A DNA stretch of 64,000 bases from Bacillus sp. (in: firmicutes). Lineage in GTDB: Bacteria; Bacillota; Bacilli; Bacillales; Bacillaceae. The stretch spans positions 5,455 through 69,454 of the forward strand of contig JAPSLL010000008.1 of assembly GCA_031180805.1 (NCBI GenBank). The letters are read 5' to 3'. Below the pieces are notes generated by a model that did not search any database, was not told the DNA's origin, and worked only from the letters and a program-made list of their open reading frames with translations. A program made the translations under genes and the position numbers. Of the stretch, positions 25,067-33,461 are shown one piece after another (within the stretch, counting starts at the first letter, position 1; each line of letters starts with the position of its first letter).

Positions 25067-27532
25067 ATGAAAAAATTAGATTTAAATGGCTCGTGGAAAA
25101 TGAAAAGTGTAAATGATACGGAATGGTTAGAAGTAACTGTTCCAGGGTCTGTTATGAATGATCTGCTTTCACATGGAGTAATTGATGATCCGTTTTACCG
25201 TGATAATGAGGATTATGCGTATGATATTGCATCAAAGGATTATCAATATACGCGTACCTTTGAAGCTGATGATAAGTTATTAACCTATGAACATATGATA
25301 ATCCGTTTTGATGGTCTTGATACAATTTCCGCAATTAAAGTGAACGGACATTTGATAGCGAATACAAACAATATGCACCGTACGTATGAGTTTGATGTGA
25401 AGCCATATATAATAGTAGGAAAAAATCAAATAGAGGTTACCCTTCATTCACCAATTCAATATATTACTGAGAAACAAAAGGAAATAAAGCTATGGGGAGT
25501 AACTGATGCAATCGAAGGTTTCCCACATATTCGGAAGGGACATAGTATGTTTGGCTGGGATTGGGGTCCACAAATTCCGGATTTAGGAATATGGAGAAAC
25601 GTCTCAATTTTTGCATGGAACACAGGACGAATTGAGGATGTATACATTACTCAAGACCATCGAGAAAATGAAGTAGGCTTAAATGTCCGAATTCAAGCTG
25701 AGAAGAAGGAACAAGATAAGCTTACAGTACGAGTAAAGGTAACAGCTCCAACGGGGGAAATCATCGAAACTCGTGAACAAGCAATTAACAATTCTGAGGA
25801 GAACATAGCGATTGATGTAAAGAATCCACAGCTTTGGTGGCCAAACGGTTATGGAGATCAGCCTTTATATCAAGTTGAGGTTACTACCTTAGATGAAGAA
25901 GGTATCATCGATGAAAAAACTTTTACGATCGGACTTCGCACCATTACTGTTAAGCATGAGCCTGACCAATGGGGAAAATCATTTGAATTTGTAGTAAACG
26001 GACTTTCTATTTTTGCAATGGGAGCAAATTATATTCCTGAGGATAATCTATTACCGAGAAATTCTGCTGAAAGAACTGAGGCATTAATTAACGACTGTGT
26101 TGAAGCAAACTTTAATATGATCCGTGTATGGGGTGGTGGAATTTACCCAGAGGATTACTTCTTTGATATATGTGACCGAAAAGGGTTAATTGTATGGCAA
26201 GATTTTATGTTTGCATGCAGTATGTATGATTTAAATGATGAGTTTAGGGAAACGGTAGAACAAGAAGTAATCGATAATATGAAGCGAATTCGTCACCATG
26301 CAAGTCTTGGAATTTGGTGTGGCAATAATGAGGTTGAAGAAGCGTGGGTTCATTGGGGAGATATGCCTGATGATGATTATAAGCATAAAGCGGATTATAT
26401 TAAGCTTTTTGAATTTATTATTCCAGAGCTTGCAAAAAAATATGACCCACAAACATTCTATTGGTCTTCATCACCTTCTTCTGGTGGCGGCTTTAATGAA
26501 CCGCGTAATCCGAATGAAGGAGATATGCATTATTGGGAAGTGTGGCATGGCTTAAAGCCTTTCTCAGAATATGAAAAATTCCATTTTAGATTTTGTTCAG
26601 AATTTGGCTTTCAATCCTTCCCAGCGATGAAAACGATCGAAACATTCACAGAGCCTGAAGATCGCAATATTTTTTCTTATGTGATGGAGAAGCATCAAAA
26701 AAATGGAGCAGCTAATGGAAAAATTCTCTTCTATTTATCAGAAAACTTCCTTTATCCAAAGGATTTCGATTCACTCCTTTATGCTTCACAATTATTGCAG
26801 GCAGAAGCAATTAAATATGGTGTAGAGCATTGGCGGAGAAACCGTGGTCGGTGCATGGGTTCACTGTATTGGCAGCTAAATGACTGCTGGCCGGTAGCTT
26901 CTTGGTCAAGTGTGGACTACTTTGGACGCTGGAAGGCATTACACTATTTTGCGAAAAAATTCTATTCACCAATTCTTCTATCTTTAAGAGAAGAAGGTTC
27001 AAATGTAGAAATACATGTAACAAATGAAACAAAAGAAACAGTCAATGCGCGAATAGAGTGGAAATTGCAAAAAAACACATCCGAGGTTTTACAGGAAGGT
27101 ACAGTTATAGCGAATGTTGATGGATTAAAAGCAAATCTATGTGAAACACTTTCCTTTGAGAAGTTATTAACGAAGGGAAATCGCCGAAACACGTATGTTG
27201 AATGTACATTATTCGTTAATGACAAGGAAATTTCAAGCACAACGTTATTGTTTGTAAAACCAAAGCATTTTAACTTTTTAAACCCAGAACTCACATTTGA
27301 AGTAAATGAAACTAGTGAGACATTTGAGATTTCAATAAATGCACATGCATTTGCAAAATACATTGAGTTGGATTTGAAAACAGCAGATTGCAAGTTCAAT
27401 GATAATTATTTCGATCTTTCCAAAGGAACTAAGAAAACAATTACGGTTAAAAAAGAGAGCTTAAGTAAAGCGCTTGACCTTGCAGCGTTTAAACAAGAGC
27501 TTTCAATTCGCAGTGTATTTGATATCGCATAA
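25067..27532 (+). CDS. GH2 beta-mannosidase
   Basis: The 821-aa protein has the full GH2 layout: an N-terminal sugar-binding jelly roll (MKKLDLNGSWKMKS to about 180, with GWDWGPQIPDLGIWR at 163-177), an Ig-like domain, and a TIM barrel from about 310. The acid/base is Glu422 in WCGNNEVEEAW and the nucleophile Glu512 in FCSEFGFQS. This set is typical of exo-beta-mannosidase (EC 3.2.1.25), which releases mannose from the non-reducing ends of manno-oligosaccharides. There is no signal peptide. AGGGGTG at 25052-25058 supports ATG 25067 over ATG 25061. It heads an operon that continues to the GH1 gene. Confidence 0.9.
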   Translation: MKKLDLNGSWKMKSVNDTEWLEVTVPGSVMNDLLSHGVIDDPFYRDNEDYAYDIASKDYQYTRTFEADDKLLTYEHMIIRFDGLDTISAIKVNGHLIANTNNMHRTYEFDVKPYIIVGKNQIEVTLHSPIQYITEKQKEIKLWGVTDAIEGFPHIRKGHSMFGWDWGPQIPDLGIWRNVSIFAWNTGRIEDVYITQDHRENEVGLNVRIQAEKKEQDKLTVRVKVTAPTGEIIETREQAINNSEENIAIDVKNPQLWWPNGYGDQPLYQVEVTTLDEEGIIDEKTFTIGLRTITVKHEPDQWGKSFEFVVNGLSIFAMGANYIPEDNLLPRNSAERTEALINDCVEANFNMIRVWGGGIYPEDYFFDICDRKGLIVWQDFMFACSMYDLNDEFRETVEQEVIDNMKRIRHHASLGIWCGNNEVEEAWVHWGDMPDDDYKHKADYIKLFEFIIPELAKKYDPQTFYWSSSPSSGGGFNEPRNPNEGDMHYWEVWHGLKPFSEYEKFHFRFCSEFGFQSFPAMKTIETFTEPEDRNIFSYVMEKHQKNGAANGKILFYLSENFLYPKDFDSLLYASQLLQAEAIKYGVEHWRRNRGRCMGSLYWQLNDCWPVASWSSVDYFGRWKALHYFAKKFYSPILLSLREEGSNVEIHVTNETKETVNARIEWKLQKNTSEVLQEGTVIANVDGLKANLCETLSFEKLLTKGNRRNTYVECTLFVNDKEISSTTLLFVKPKHFNFLNPELTFEVNETSETFEISINAHAFAKYIELDLKTADCKFNDNYFDLSKGTKKTITVKKESLSKALDLAAFKQELSIRSVFDIA

Positions 27533-27598
27533 CTGAAAGCTAGCAATAAATGAGAGAGTTTATTCAAATATGGCCCCTAGGTGGAGTGAGTAAAAAGC

Positions 27599-28660
27599 AT
27601 GGCTAAGAAAGTAACAATGCAACAAATAGCAGATTACTTAGGTGTATCAAAGTTTGTTGTTTCTAGATCTTTATCTGGAAAGGAAGGGGTAAATTCAGCT
27701 ACAAGAGAAAAAGTATTCCAGGCTGCTGCAAAGCTTGGATACTTTTCTCAAAAAAATCAAAAGCTGGATGAACCTCATACAATTGCTCTCAACCAGTCAT
27801 TAGAATCTGCTCAACAGAAAAATAAGGTTGTTTTAGTTCTAATGCCAAATATTCGTTTTCAAAATAAGGAATCCCGATATTGGGGACGAATACTAGATGG
27901 AATTAGTGAAACCCTTGAAGGTATCGGAACAGGAATGGTTGTTTTAACGGAAAACAATGTTGAAAGCCTTGAAAATGTCGTAAATCCAAAGGGCCTTTTT
28001 GGTGTCATCAGCATCGGTGTTGTTTCTACTGCTTTATTACTCGAAGTACATCATTTGGGGATTCCGTTAATTATGGTTGATTATGAGGAGCCGTTAATTC
28101 CAAGTGATACCGTTTTCAATAACAGCTTTGATAGCAGCTATCAATTAACAACTCATTTAATTGGCTTAGGACATAGACGGATTCAATTTATTGGCAATAT
28201 CAAGTATTCACGGAGCTTTTACGATCGGTGGCTGGGGTATCGGAGTGCACTTGAAAAAAACGGGCTATCCGTATTAAATAACACAATTGATTATGAGGAA
28301 GATGAGATTTTATCGAAAGAAAAAATCAAAAAATGGATTAACAACCTAAGTAAAACATCAATGCCAACAGCAATTGTTTGTAGCAATGATAATATGGCAA
28401 TGCAAATGATTACCGTTTTACAGGAATGTGGCTTGAACGTCCCAAAGGACATATCGGTCACAGGCTTTGATAATATGGAGTTTTCTTACGCGAACTCACC
28501 AACGATAACAACGGTTGATATTGCGAAAAAAGGGCTTGGCATGCGAGCGGTTGACATGTTGATGCGACGAGTGAGGGAAAAAGACACCCCATTTGAAAAG
28601 GTATTATTAAGCGGTTCGATTTTATTACGTGAATCAACTGCATCTATAGAACGATCATAA
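27599..28660 (+). CDS. LacI-family transcriptional regulator (second of the mannan locus)
   Basis: The 353-aa protein begins with a LacI helix-turn-helix (MQQIADYLGVSKFVVSRSLSGKEGVNS, about 6-32) and continues with the ligand-binding domain (VVLVLMPNIRFQNKES, IVCSNDNMAMQMI, VTGFDNMEFSYANSPTITTVDI). It is only distantly similar to the regulator at 17862-18872, so the locus has two sensors, perhaps for different sugars or for the two operons. It is 66 bp behind the GH2 gene and 30 bp before the aldo/keto reductase. ATG 27599 follows GTGGAGTGAG. Confidence 0.9.
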   Translation: MAKKVTMQQIADYLGVSKFVVSRSLSGKEGVNSATREKVFQAAAKLGYFSQKNQKLDEPHTIALNQSLESAQQKNKVVLVLMPNIRFQNKESRYWGRILDGISETLEGIGTGMVVLTENNVESLENVVNPKGLFGVISIGVVSTALLLEVHHLGIPLIMVDYEEPLIPSDTVFNNSFDSSYQLTTHLIGLGHRRIQFIGNIKYSRSFYDRWLGYRSALEKNGLSVLNNTIDYEEDEILSKEKIKKWINNLSKTSMPTAIVCSNDNMAMQMITVLQECGLNVPKDISVTGFDNMEFSYANSPTITTVDIAKKGLGMRAVDMLMRRVREKDTPFEKVLLSGSILLRESTASIERS

Positions 28661-28690
28661 CCTATCTCATGCTGAATGGAGAGGAGAACA

Positions 28691-29689
28691 TTGTCATACA
28701 CACCAAAAGAAAATCGTTATGAAAAGATGCAATATAATTACTTCGGAAAAAGTGGCTTGAAAGTTCCGGCTATTTCGTTAGGTCTTTATCGGAATTTCGG
28801 AGATACAGATGATTTTGCTGCTGCTAAGAAAATGATTACGACTGCTTTTGATCTCGGGATCACTCATTTTGATCTCGCAAATAATTATGGTGAGCCTTCA
28901 GGAAGTGCTGAAATAAACTTTGGAAGAATTCTAAGCGAGGAGCTATCTGGGTACCGTGATGAGTTGTTAATCGCGACGAAAGCAGGATATGATATGTGGC
29001 CTGGTCCATATGGGGAATGGGGCTCAAGAAAGTATATGCTTTCAAGCTTAGACCAAAGTCTTAAACGATTAAAGCTTGATTATGTGGACATTTATTATTC
29101 ACATCGCTATGACCCACATACTCCATTGGAGGAAACAGTTGGAGCTTTAGATACAGCTGTCAGACAAGGAAAAGCTTTATATGTAGGTGTATCGAATTAC
29201 CCTGCTGATGTTACGCGTAAGGTAATTAAGCTTTTTAAGGAATTAAAAACTCCCTTCGTTTCACATCAGCCAAATTACTCGATGTTTCTAAGAGATGCTG
29301 AGAATGAGCTATTCAACGTGTTAGATGAAGGAGGCGTTGGAGCAATAGTATTCCAGCCTTTATATCAAGGGCTCCTTTCATCAAAATACATTAATGGCAT
29401 TCCGAATGATTCTCGCGTTGCAAAGGGTGTTGATTCGATATCAGCAGATCAGGTGACGAAAGAACGGATCGAAAAAGTTCAGAAATTAAAAGCGATTGCA
29501 GCAGAAAGAAATCAATCTGTTGCTCAAATGGCTATTGCTTGGACATTGAGACATCAAGTTGTTGCCTCAGCATTAATTGGGGCAAGTAAAACAGAACAAG
29601 TTATTGAAAACATAGGTGCATTGGACAACCTCTCGTTTTCATTAGAAGAGCTGCAAGCGATTGATAATATTTTAGGATCATTCGGTTAA
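28691..29689 (+). CDS. aldo/keto reductase (YghZ/MgrA-like)
   Basis: TTG 28691 sits just behind GGAGAGGAG and is taken as the start; an in-frame ATG at 28676 precedes that site. The 332-aa protein is a TIM-barrel aldo/keto reductase of the AKR14/YghZ group. THFDLANNYGEP holds the catalytic Asp and Tyr near 57-68, IATKAGYDMWPGPYG the Lys, and YYSHRYDPHTPLEE the His. YghZ relatives reduce L-glyceraldehyde-3-phosphate, methylglyoxal or other aldehydes with NADPH. Within a sugar locus it could reduce an aldose or act on a toxic by-product; the substrate cannot be fixed. Confidence 0.85.
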   Translation: MSYTPKENRYEKMQYNYFGKSGLKVPAISLGLYRNFGDTDDFAAAKKMITTAFDLGITHFDLANNYGEPSGSAEINFGRILSEELSGYRDELLIATKAGYDMWPGPYGEWGSRKYMLSSLDQSLKRLKLDYVDIYYSHRYDPHTPLEETVGALDTAVRQGKALYVGVSNYPADVTRKVIKLFKELKTPFVSHQPNYSMFLRDAENELFNVLDEGGVGAIVFQPLYQGLLSSKYINGIPNDSRVAKGVDSISADQVTKERIEKVQKLKAIAAERNQSVAQMAIAWTLRHQVVASALIGASKTEQVIENIGALDNLSFSLEELQAIDNILGSFG

Positions 29690-29705
29690 AGGGTAGGAGT
29701 TATGC

Positions 29706-29789
29706 ATGAAAATCGATATGCCTTTAATGGAGCTAAAAACATACATGTGTTAAACCCCTAAACTTGCTGATTTTGCTGTTTATTGGAAA
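29706..29789 (+). pseudogene. remnant of a CE7 acetyl xylan esterase / cephalosporin C deacetylase start
   Basis: Behind an intact TAGGAG (29694-29699), ATG 29706 opens MKIDMPLMELKTYMC, then TAA (29751-29753), then in the same frame TPKLADFAVYWK and TGA at 29790. Members of the CE7 family begin with the pattern MxDMPLEELKxYxGxNPxPxDFDxYW, so both halves fit with one codon turned into a stop. The following 145 bases to the next gene hold no further recognisable CE7 sequence, so most of the roughly 320-codon gene is deleted. The identification is from memory of the family pattern, not from a search. Confidence 0.6.
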
Positions 29790-29937
29790 TGACAATTAAA
29801 TCACACATTTGGTCATGTATTTCTGCCAAATCTTGCTGATAAATCATTACAAAGATTTTTTGAAAGATGTCTCGTTAGCATCGAAAACAGATACATCCGT
29901 TGCATAAGAAAGCATGAGGTATCGAGGAGGGAACAAA

Positions 29938-30903
29938 ATGAAGGAAATATTTGTGAAGGGAATGACGTATGGCTGGAATACATCGCGTGGTGCCTATCGA
30001 ACTCCTGAAGCAGTCGAATCATTAAAAAAATTGAAGGAAACAGATACTGAATGGATCGCATTATCATTTTTCACGTACCAAAATACCTTTTCGTCAACAG
30101 ACATTACCTTTGATTATGGCTATACAATGACAGATCGAGACATTGAATTTGCTGTGAAAAAGGCGAAGGAGCTCGGAATGAAGGTATGTCTAAAGCCTGT
30201 CGTCAATTCAAAGGATGGGCTATGGAGAGCGAGAATTACTTTTCCTGAGGATGCAACAGAATATTGGAATAAATGGTTTACTTCCTATACGAATTTTCTC
30301 TTACACTACGCTGAGCTTGCTGAGGAGCTCGGTTGTGAAATGTTCTGTATTGGATGTGAGATGATCGGAACAGAATCACGAACAAAGCAATGGGAAACAG
30401 TGATTGAAAAGGTAAGAGAAGTTTATCATGGTCCTATTATTTATAATGCAAACCATGGTAAAGAAGAAGGTGTCGAGTGGTTTGATAAAGTCGACATTAT
30501 TGGTACAAGCGCATATTATCCAGTTGCTGAAAAGCCTGGGGACAGTGAAGAAACGATGATGAAAAATTGGGAAAAGGTCAAAGGGAATTTACTCAAGCTT
30601 CATGAGAAATTTAATAAGCCAATTCTGTTTATGGAAATTGGCTGTCGAAGTGCAGAAGGCTGTGCAACAATGCCGTGGGATTTTGAACATACTGAGCTTC
30701 CTTTCAGTGAGGAGGAACAAGCGAATTTTTATAGCTCTGTTATGAAGGTATTCTGGGATGAGCCTTGGTTTGCAGGATTTTTCTGGTGGGATTGGAGCAC
30801 GAAGCTTTACCCGATTGAGGAAGCGAAAACAAATACTTACTTTGACATCTATGGCAAAAAGGCAGAAAAGGTAGTCAAAGAGTGGTATGCAAAACAAAGA
30901 TAA
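29938..30903 (+). CDS. GH113-type beta-mannanase/mannosidase, intracellular (second copy)
   Basis: ATG 29938 follows GAGGAGGGAAC. The 321-aa protein is a paralogue of the 23800-24729 product, with KGMTYGWNTSRGAYRTPEA, likely acid/base Glu141 in IGCEMIGTE and nucleophile Glu233 in LFMEIGCRS. The two paralogues are diverged, so they probably differ in chain length or side-chain preference. It lacks a signal peptide. It sits between a decayed esterase start and an intact SGNH esterase gene, whose ribosome binding site follows its stop codon. Confidence 0.8.
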   Translation: MKEIFVKGMTYGWNTSRGAYRTPEAVESLKKLKETDTEWIALSFFTYQNTFSSTDITFDYGYTMTDRDIEFAVKKAKELGMKVCLKPVVNSKDGLWRARITFPEDATEYWNKWFTSYTNFLLHYAELAEELGCEMFCIGCEMIGTESRTKQWETVIEKVREVYHGPIIYNANHGKEEGVEWFDKVDIIGTSAYYPVAEKPGDSEETMMKNWEKVKGNLLKLHEKFNKPILFMEIGCRSAEGCATMPWDFEHTELPFSEEEQANFYSSVMKVFWDEPWFAGFFWWDWSTKLYPIEEAKTNTYFDIYGKKAEKVVKEWYAKQR

Positions 30904-30922
30904 TCAAGGGGTGATAGATAAA

Positions 30923-31537
30923 ATGAAAGTATTATTTATCGGTGACAGTATTACGGAATGGGGAAGACATGGAGACCCTGAGGATATCGGAACTGGCTAT
31001 GTTCGACTTATTCATGATTACTTCGTTACCTTATATCCAAGCAGGCAATTTACATTTCTAAACAGAGGTGTTGGGGGAAACCGCATTACAGATTTAGCGG
31101 CAAGATGGCAGCAGGATGCAATTGCTCCTAACCCAGATGTTATTTCGATTTCAATTGGAATTAACGATGTATGGAGACAAATCGATCACCCAGAAATGGA
31201 GCAAGTAAGTGTAAAGCAATTTGAACATCTATATGTTGACCTGTTAACACAGGTAAAAGAAAAAACAAAGGCGAAAATCATTCTTATGGAGCCGACCGTT
31301 ATTGAGGAGGATGTAGAATCCCGTGGTAATCAATTACTACCTCACTATGTTGCGGTCATTCATAAGGTTGCTGAACAATTTGACGCAACTTTAGTTTCTA
31401 CCCATAAAGCTTTTATTGATTACTTAAAAGCAAACAATGGTTATAAATTAACAACAGACGGTGTTCATATGAATTCTGCTGGCAATATGCTAATGGCAAC
31501 AACATGGATTCAAGCAGCAGGGGATCATTTAAAATAA
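30923..31537 (+). CDS. SGNH/GDSL acetyl esterase (Axe2-like)
   Basis: AAGGGGTGA at 30907-30915 supports ATG 30923. The 204-aa protein carries the four SGNH blocks: GDSIT near residues 7-11 (Ser9), GVGGNR near 49-54, IGINDVWRQ near 87-95, and DGVHMN near the C-terminus with the catalytic Asp and His. The layout, including IGINDVWRQ, resembles the Geobacillus intracellular xylo-oligosaccharide deacetylase Axe2. In this locus it probably removes acetyl groups from imported acetylated manno-oligosaccharides so that GH2 and GH113 can act. It is flanked by 19-22 bp gaps, so it is in the operon. Confidence 0.8.
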   Translation: MKVLFIGDSITEWGRHGDPEDIGTGYVRLIHDYFVTLYPSRQFTFLNRGVGGNRITDLAARWQQDAIAPNPDVISISIGINDVWRQIDHPEMEQVSVKQFEHLYVDLLTQVKEKTKAKIILMEPTVIEEDVESRGNQLLPHYVAVIHKVAEQFDATLVSTHKAFIDYLKANNGYKLTTDGVHMNSAGNMLMATTWIQAAGDHLK

Positions 31538-31559
31538 TTCAACATTGGAGGCTAGAGAA

Positions 31560-32909
31560 ATGGCAATTGTACAATTTTCTAAAGATATAAAATGGGGAGC
31601 AGCAACTGCATCCTATCAAATTGAAGGTGCAGCGTTTGAAGATGGAAGAGGCTTGTCTATTTGGGATACTTTTTCACATACACCTGGAAAAGTAAAAAAT
31701 GGGGACAACGGTGATGTTGCATGTGATAGCTACAACCGTTATGAAGAAGATGTTGAAATTTTAAAGGACTTAGGTGTAGATGTTTACCGCTTTTCCGTTG
31801 CATGGCCACGTATTTTTCCGCATGGAACAGGTGAAATCAATCAAAAGGGATTAGAATTCTATCATAAGTTTGTTGATAAATTACTAGAAGCAGGAATTGA
31901 ACCAATGTGTACTCTATACCATTGGGATCTTCCACAAGCATTACAGGACAAAGGTGGTTGGGCTAATCGCGAAACAATCGACGCATTTGTTGCATATTCT
32001 GAAACAATGTTTAAAGAGTTCGCGGGAAAAATTAAACATTGGATTACGCTAAATGAACCATGGTGTATTTCATTTCTATCAAACTACTTAGGCGAGCATG
32101 CACCTGGAAACAGAGATCTTCAATTAGCAGTTGATATTTCACATAACCTCCTTGTAGCACATGGTAAAACAGTTAAAGCATTTAGAGCATTAAATATTGA
32201 AGGTGAAATCGGCTTTGCCCCAAACACAACTTGGATGGAGCCATATAGCAATAAGCAGGAAGATATCGATGCTTGTCGCCGTGAGGTTGCATACTTTGTG
32301 GAGTGGTTTATGGACCCGGTATTCAAAGGAGAATATCCGCAATTCATGGTTGATTGGTTTAAGGCAAAAGGTGCTGAGCTTCATATTGAAGAGGGTGACT
32401 TAGAAACAATTCACCAACCGATCGATTTCCTAGGTATCAACTATTACAACGGCCAGGTAGCACGCTACAAAGAAAACAGCGGCTTATTTGATTCAGAAGG
32501 AATCGACATGGGCTACGAACGTACAGATATCGGCTGGCCTGTATTCCCTGAAGGCTTCTATAAAGTGTTAACATATATTACGGAACTCTATGGTCAAGTA
32601 CCGATTTACATCACGGAAAATGGCTCATGCTACAATGACGAGCCTGAAAACGGACGCGTAAAAGACGACCGTCGCATTAAATATTTAAAACAACACTTAA
32701 CAGCTTTAAGCCGCAGCATCGAATCTGGCGTTAATATTAAAGGCTATTTAACATGGTCACTTATGGACAACTTCGAATGGGCAGAGGGCTATAGTAAGCG
32801 CTTTGGCATCGTTCACGTCAACTACAGAACTTTAGAGCGGACAAAAAAAGACAGCTTCTACTGGTTTAAGCATACAATCGCTAATGGATTTTTCGAAAAC
32901 GAATATTAA
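31560..32909 (+). CDS. GH1 beta-glycosidase (beta-glucosidase, possibly with mannosidase activity)
   Basis: TTGGAGGC upstream supports ATG 31560. The 449-aa protein is a typical GH1 enzyme: ATASYQIEGA at 15-24, acid/base Glu166 in TLNEPW, nucleophile Glu353 in ITENGS, and SLMDNFEWAEGYSKRFG near the C-terminus. The Bacillus BglA/BglB group hydrolyses cello-oligosaccharides without phosphorylation. In the mannan locus it may remove glucose from glucomannan oligosaccharides; a few GH1 enzymes act on mannosides. It is the last gene of the locus, followed by repeat copy B. Confidence 0.9.
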   Translation: MAIVQFSKDIKWGAATASYQIEGAAFEDGRGLSIWDTFSHTPGKVKNGDNGDVACDSYNRYEEDVEILKDLGVDVYRFSVAWPRIFPHGTGEINQKGLEFYHKFVDKLLEAGIEPMCTLYHWDLPQALQDKGGWANRETIDAFVAYSETMFKEFAGKIKHWITLNEPWCISFLSNYLGEHAPGNRDLQLAVDISHNLLVAHGKTVKAFRALNIEGEIGFAPNTTWMEPYSNKQEDIDACRREVAYFVEWFMDPVFKGEYPQFMVDWFKAKGAELHIEEGDLETIHQPIDFLGINYYNGQVARYKENSGLFDSEGIDMGYERTDIGWPVFPEGFYKVLTYITELYGQVPIYITENGSCYNDEPENGRVKDDRRIKYLKQHLTALSRSIESGVNIKGYLTWSLMDNFEWAEGYSKRFGIVHVNYRTLERTKKDSFYWFKHTIANGFFENEY

Positions 32910-32924
32910 TATAGTTTAGGAGGA

Positions 32925-33034
32925 GGGTGACTCAAAAGTGTCTGACCCTAGTATATAGTAAAACTAACCTAATCATTAGTCTATATACTGTGTTTGTGGG
33001 GTCTGAACCTTTGGTTTTGAGACCCTCTTTTTTG
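32925..33034. repeat. long hairpin repeat, copy B (also acts as terminator)
   Basis: This is homologous to copy A at 18867-18992: GGGTGACTCA (32925-32934), GTGTCTGACCC, TATATAGTAAAACTAA, TTAGTCTATATACTGTGTTT, GGGGTCTGAACCTTTGG, and TTTTGAGACCCTC with six T residues. It is about 15 bp shorter. The central part folds into AGTATATAG...CTATATACT. It ends the mannan operon. Confidence 0.8.
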
Positions 33035-33461
33035 TAGTAACGGACAAATGAACTTAAAAAAAGAGAGAGATATAAACTAGTAAATGTTTAAATCCTCATT
33101 AAATTGGTCATACTAAAAACAGAATCTATTTCATTATTAATGGGGAATTTCGATAGATTTTAACAAAAAAACTATACTAATAATGACATTATGTAGTATG
33201 ATACCGTTATCATGAAAATTTTCTAGTAACAAATACCTGCTATTTTTTTACACTAGTAATCATTTTAAATATATGTTAGAGTTTTATAGTGGCTGAAAAA
33301 GTAAAATTTTAGGGGCTGCTGTTATATTTGAAATATAATTGTAATATTAAAAACATATTTTTGTCACTTTTTGATGATATACTTCTAATTGTGACATAAA
33401 TAAGAAAATAGTATTGGATATTTTAATAAAAAATCATTTTATAGATACATAGGAGCAGATT
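33035..33461. other. AT-rich leader of the CwlO-like gene, no gene
   Basis: About 430 bp without a credible frame. No recognisable c-di-AMP riboswitch or paired WalR box (TGTWAH-N5-TGTWAH) was found, although such elements are known upstream of related cell wall hydrolase genes. Confidence 0.4.

Noticed and set aside
33300-33461. WalR box or c-di-AMP riboswitch upstream of the CwlO-like gene
   Set aside because: Candidates such as TGTTAT...TGTAAT are 14 bp apart and not 5, and the c-di-AMP riboswitch core was not found.
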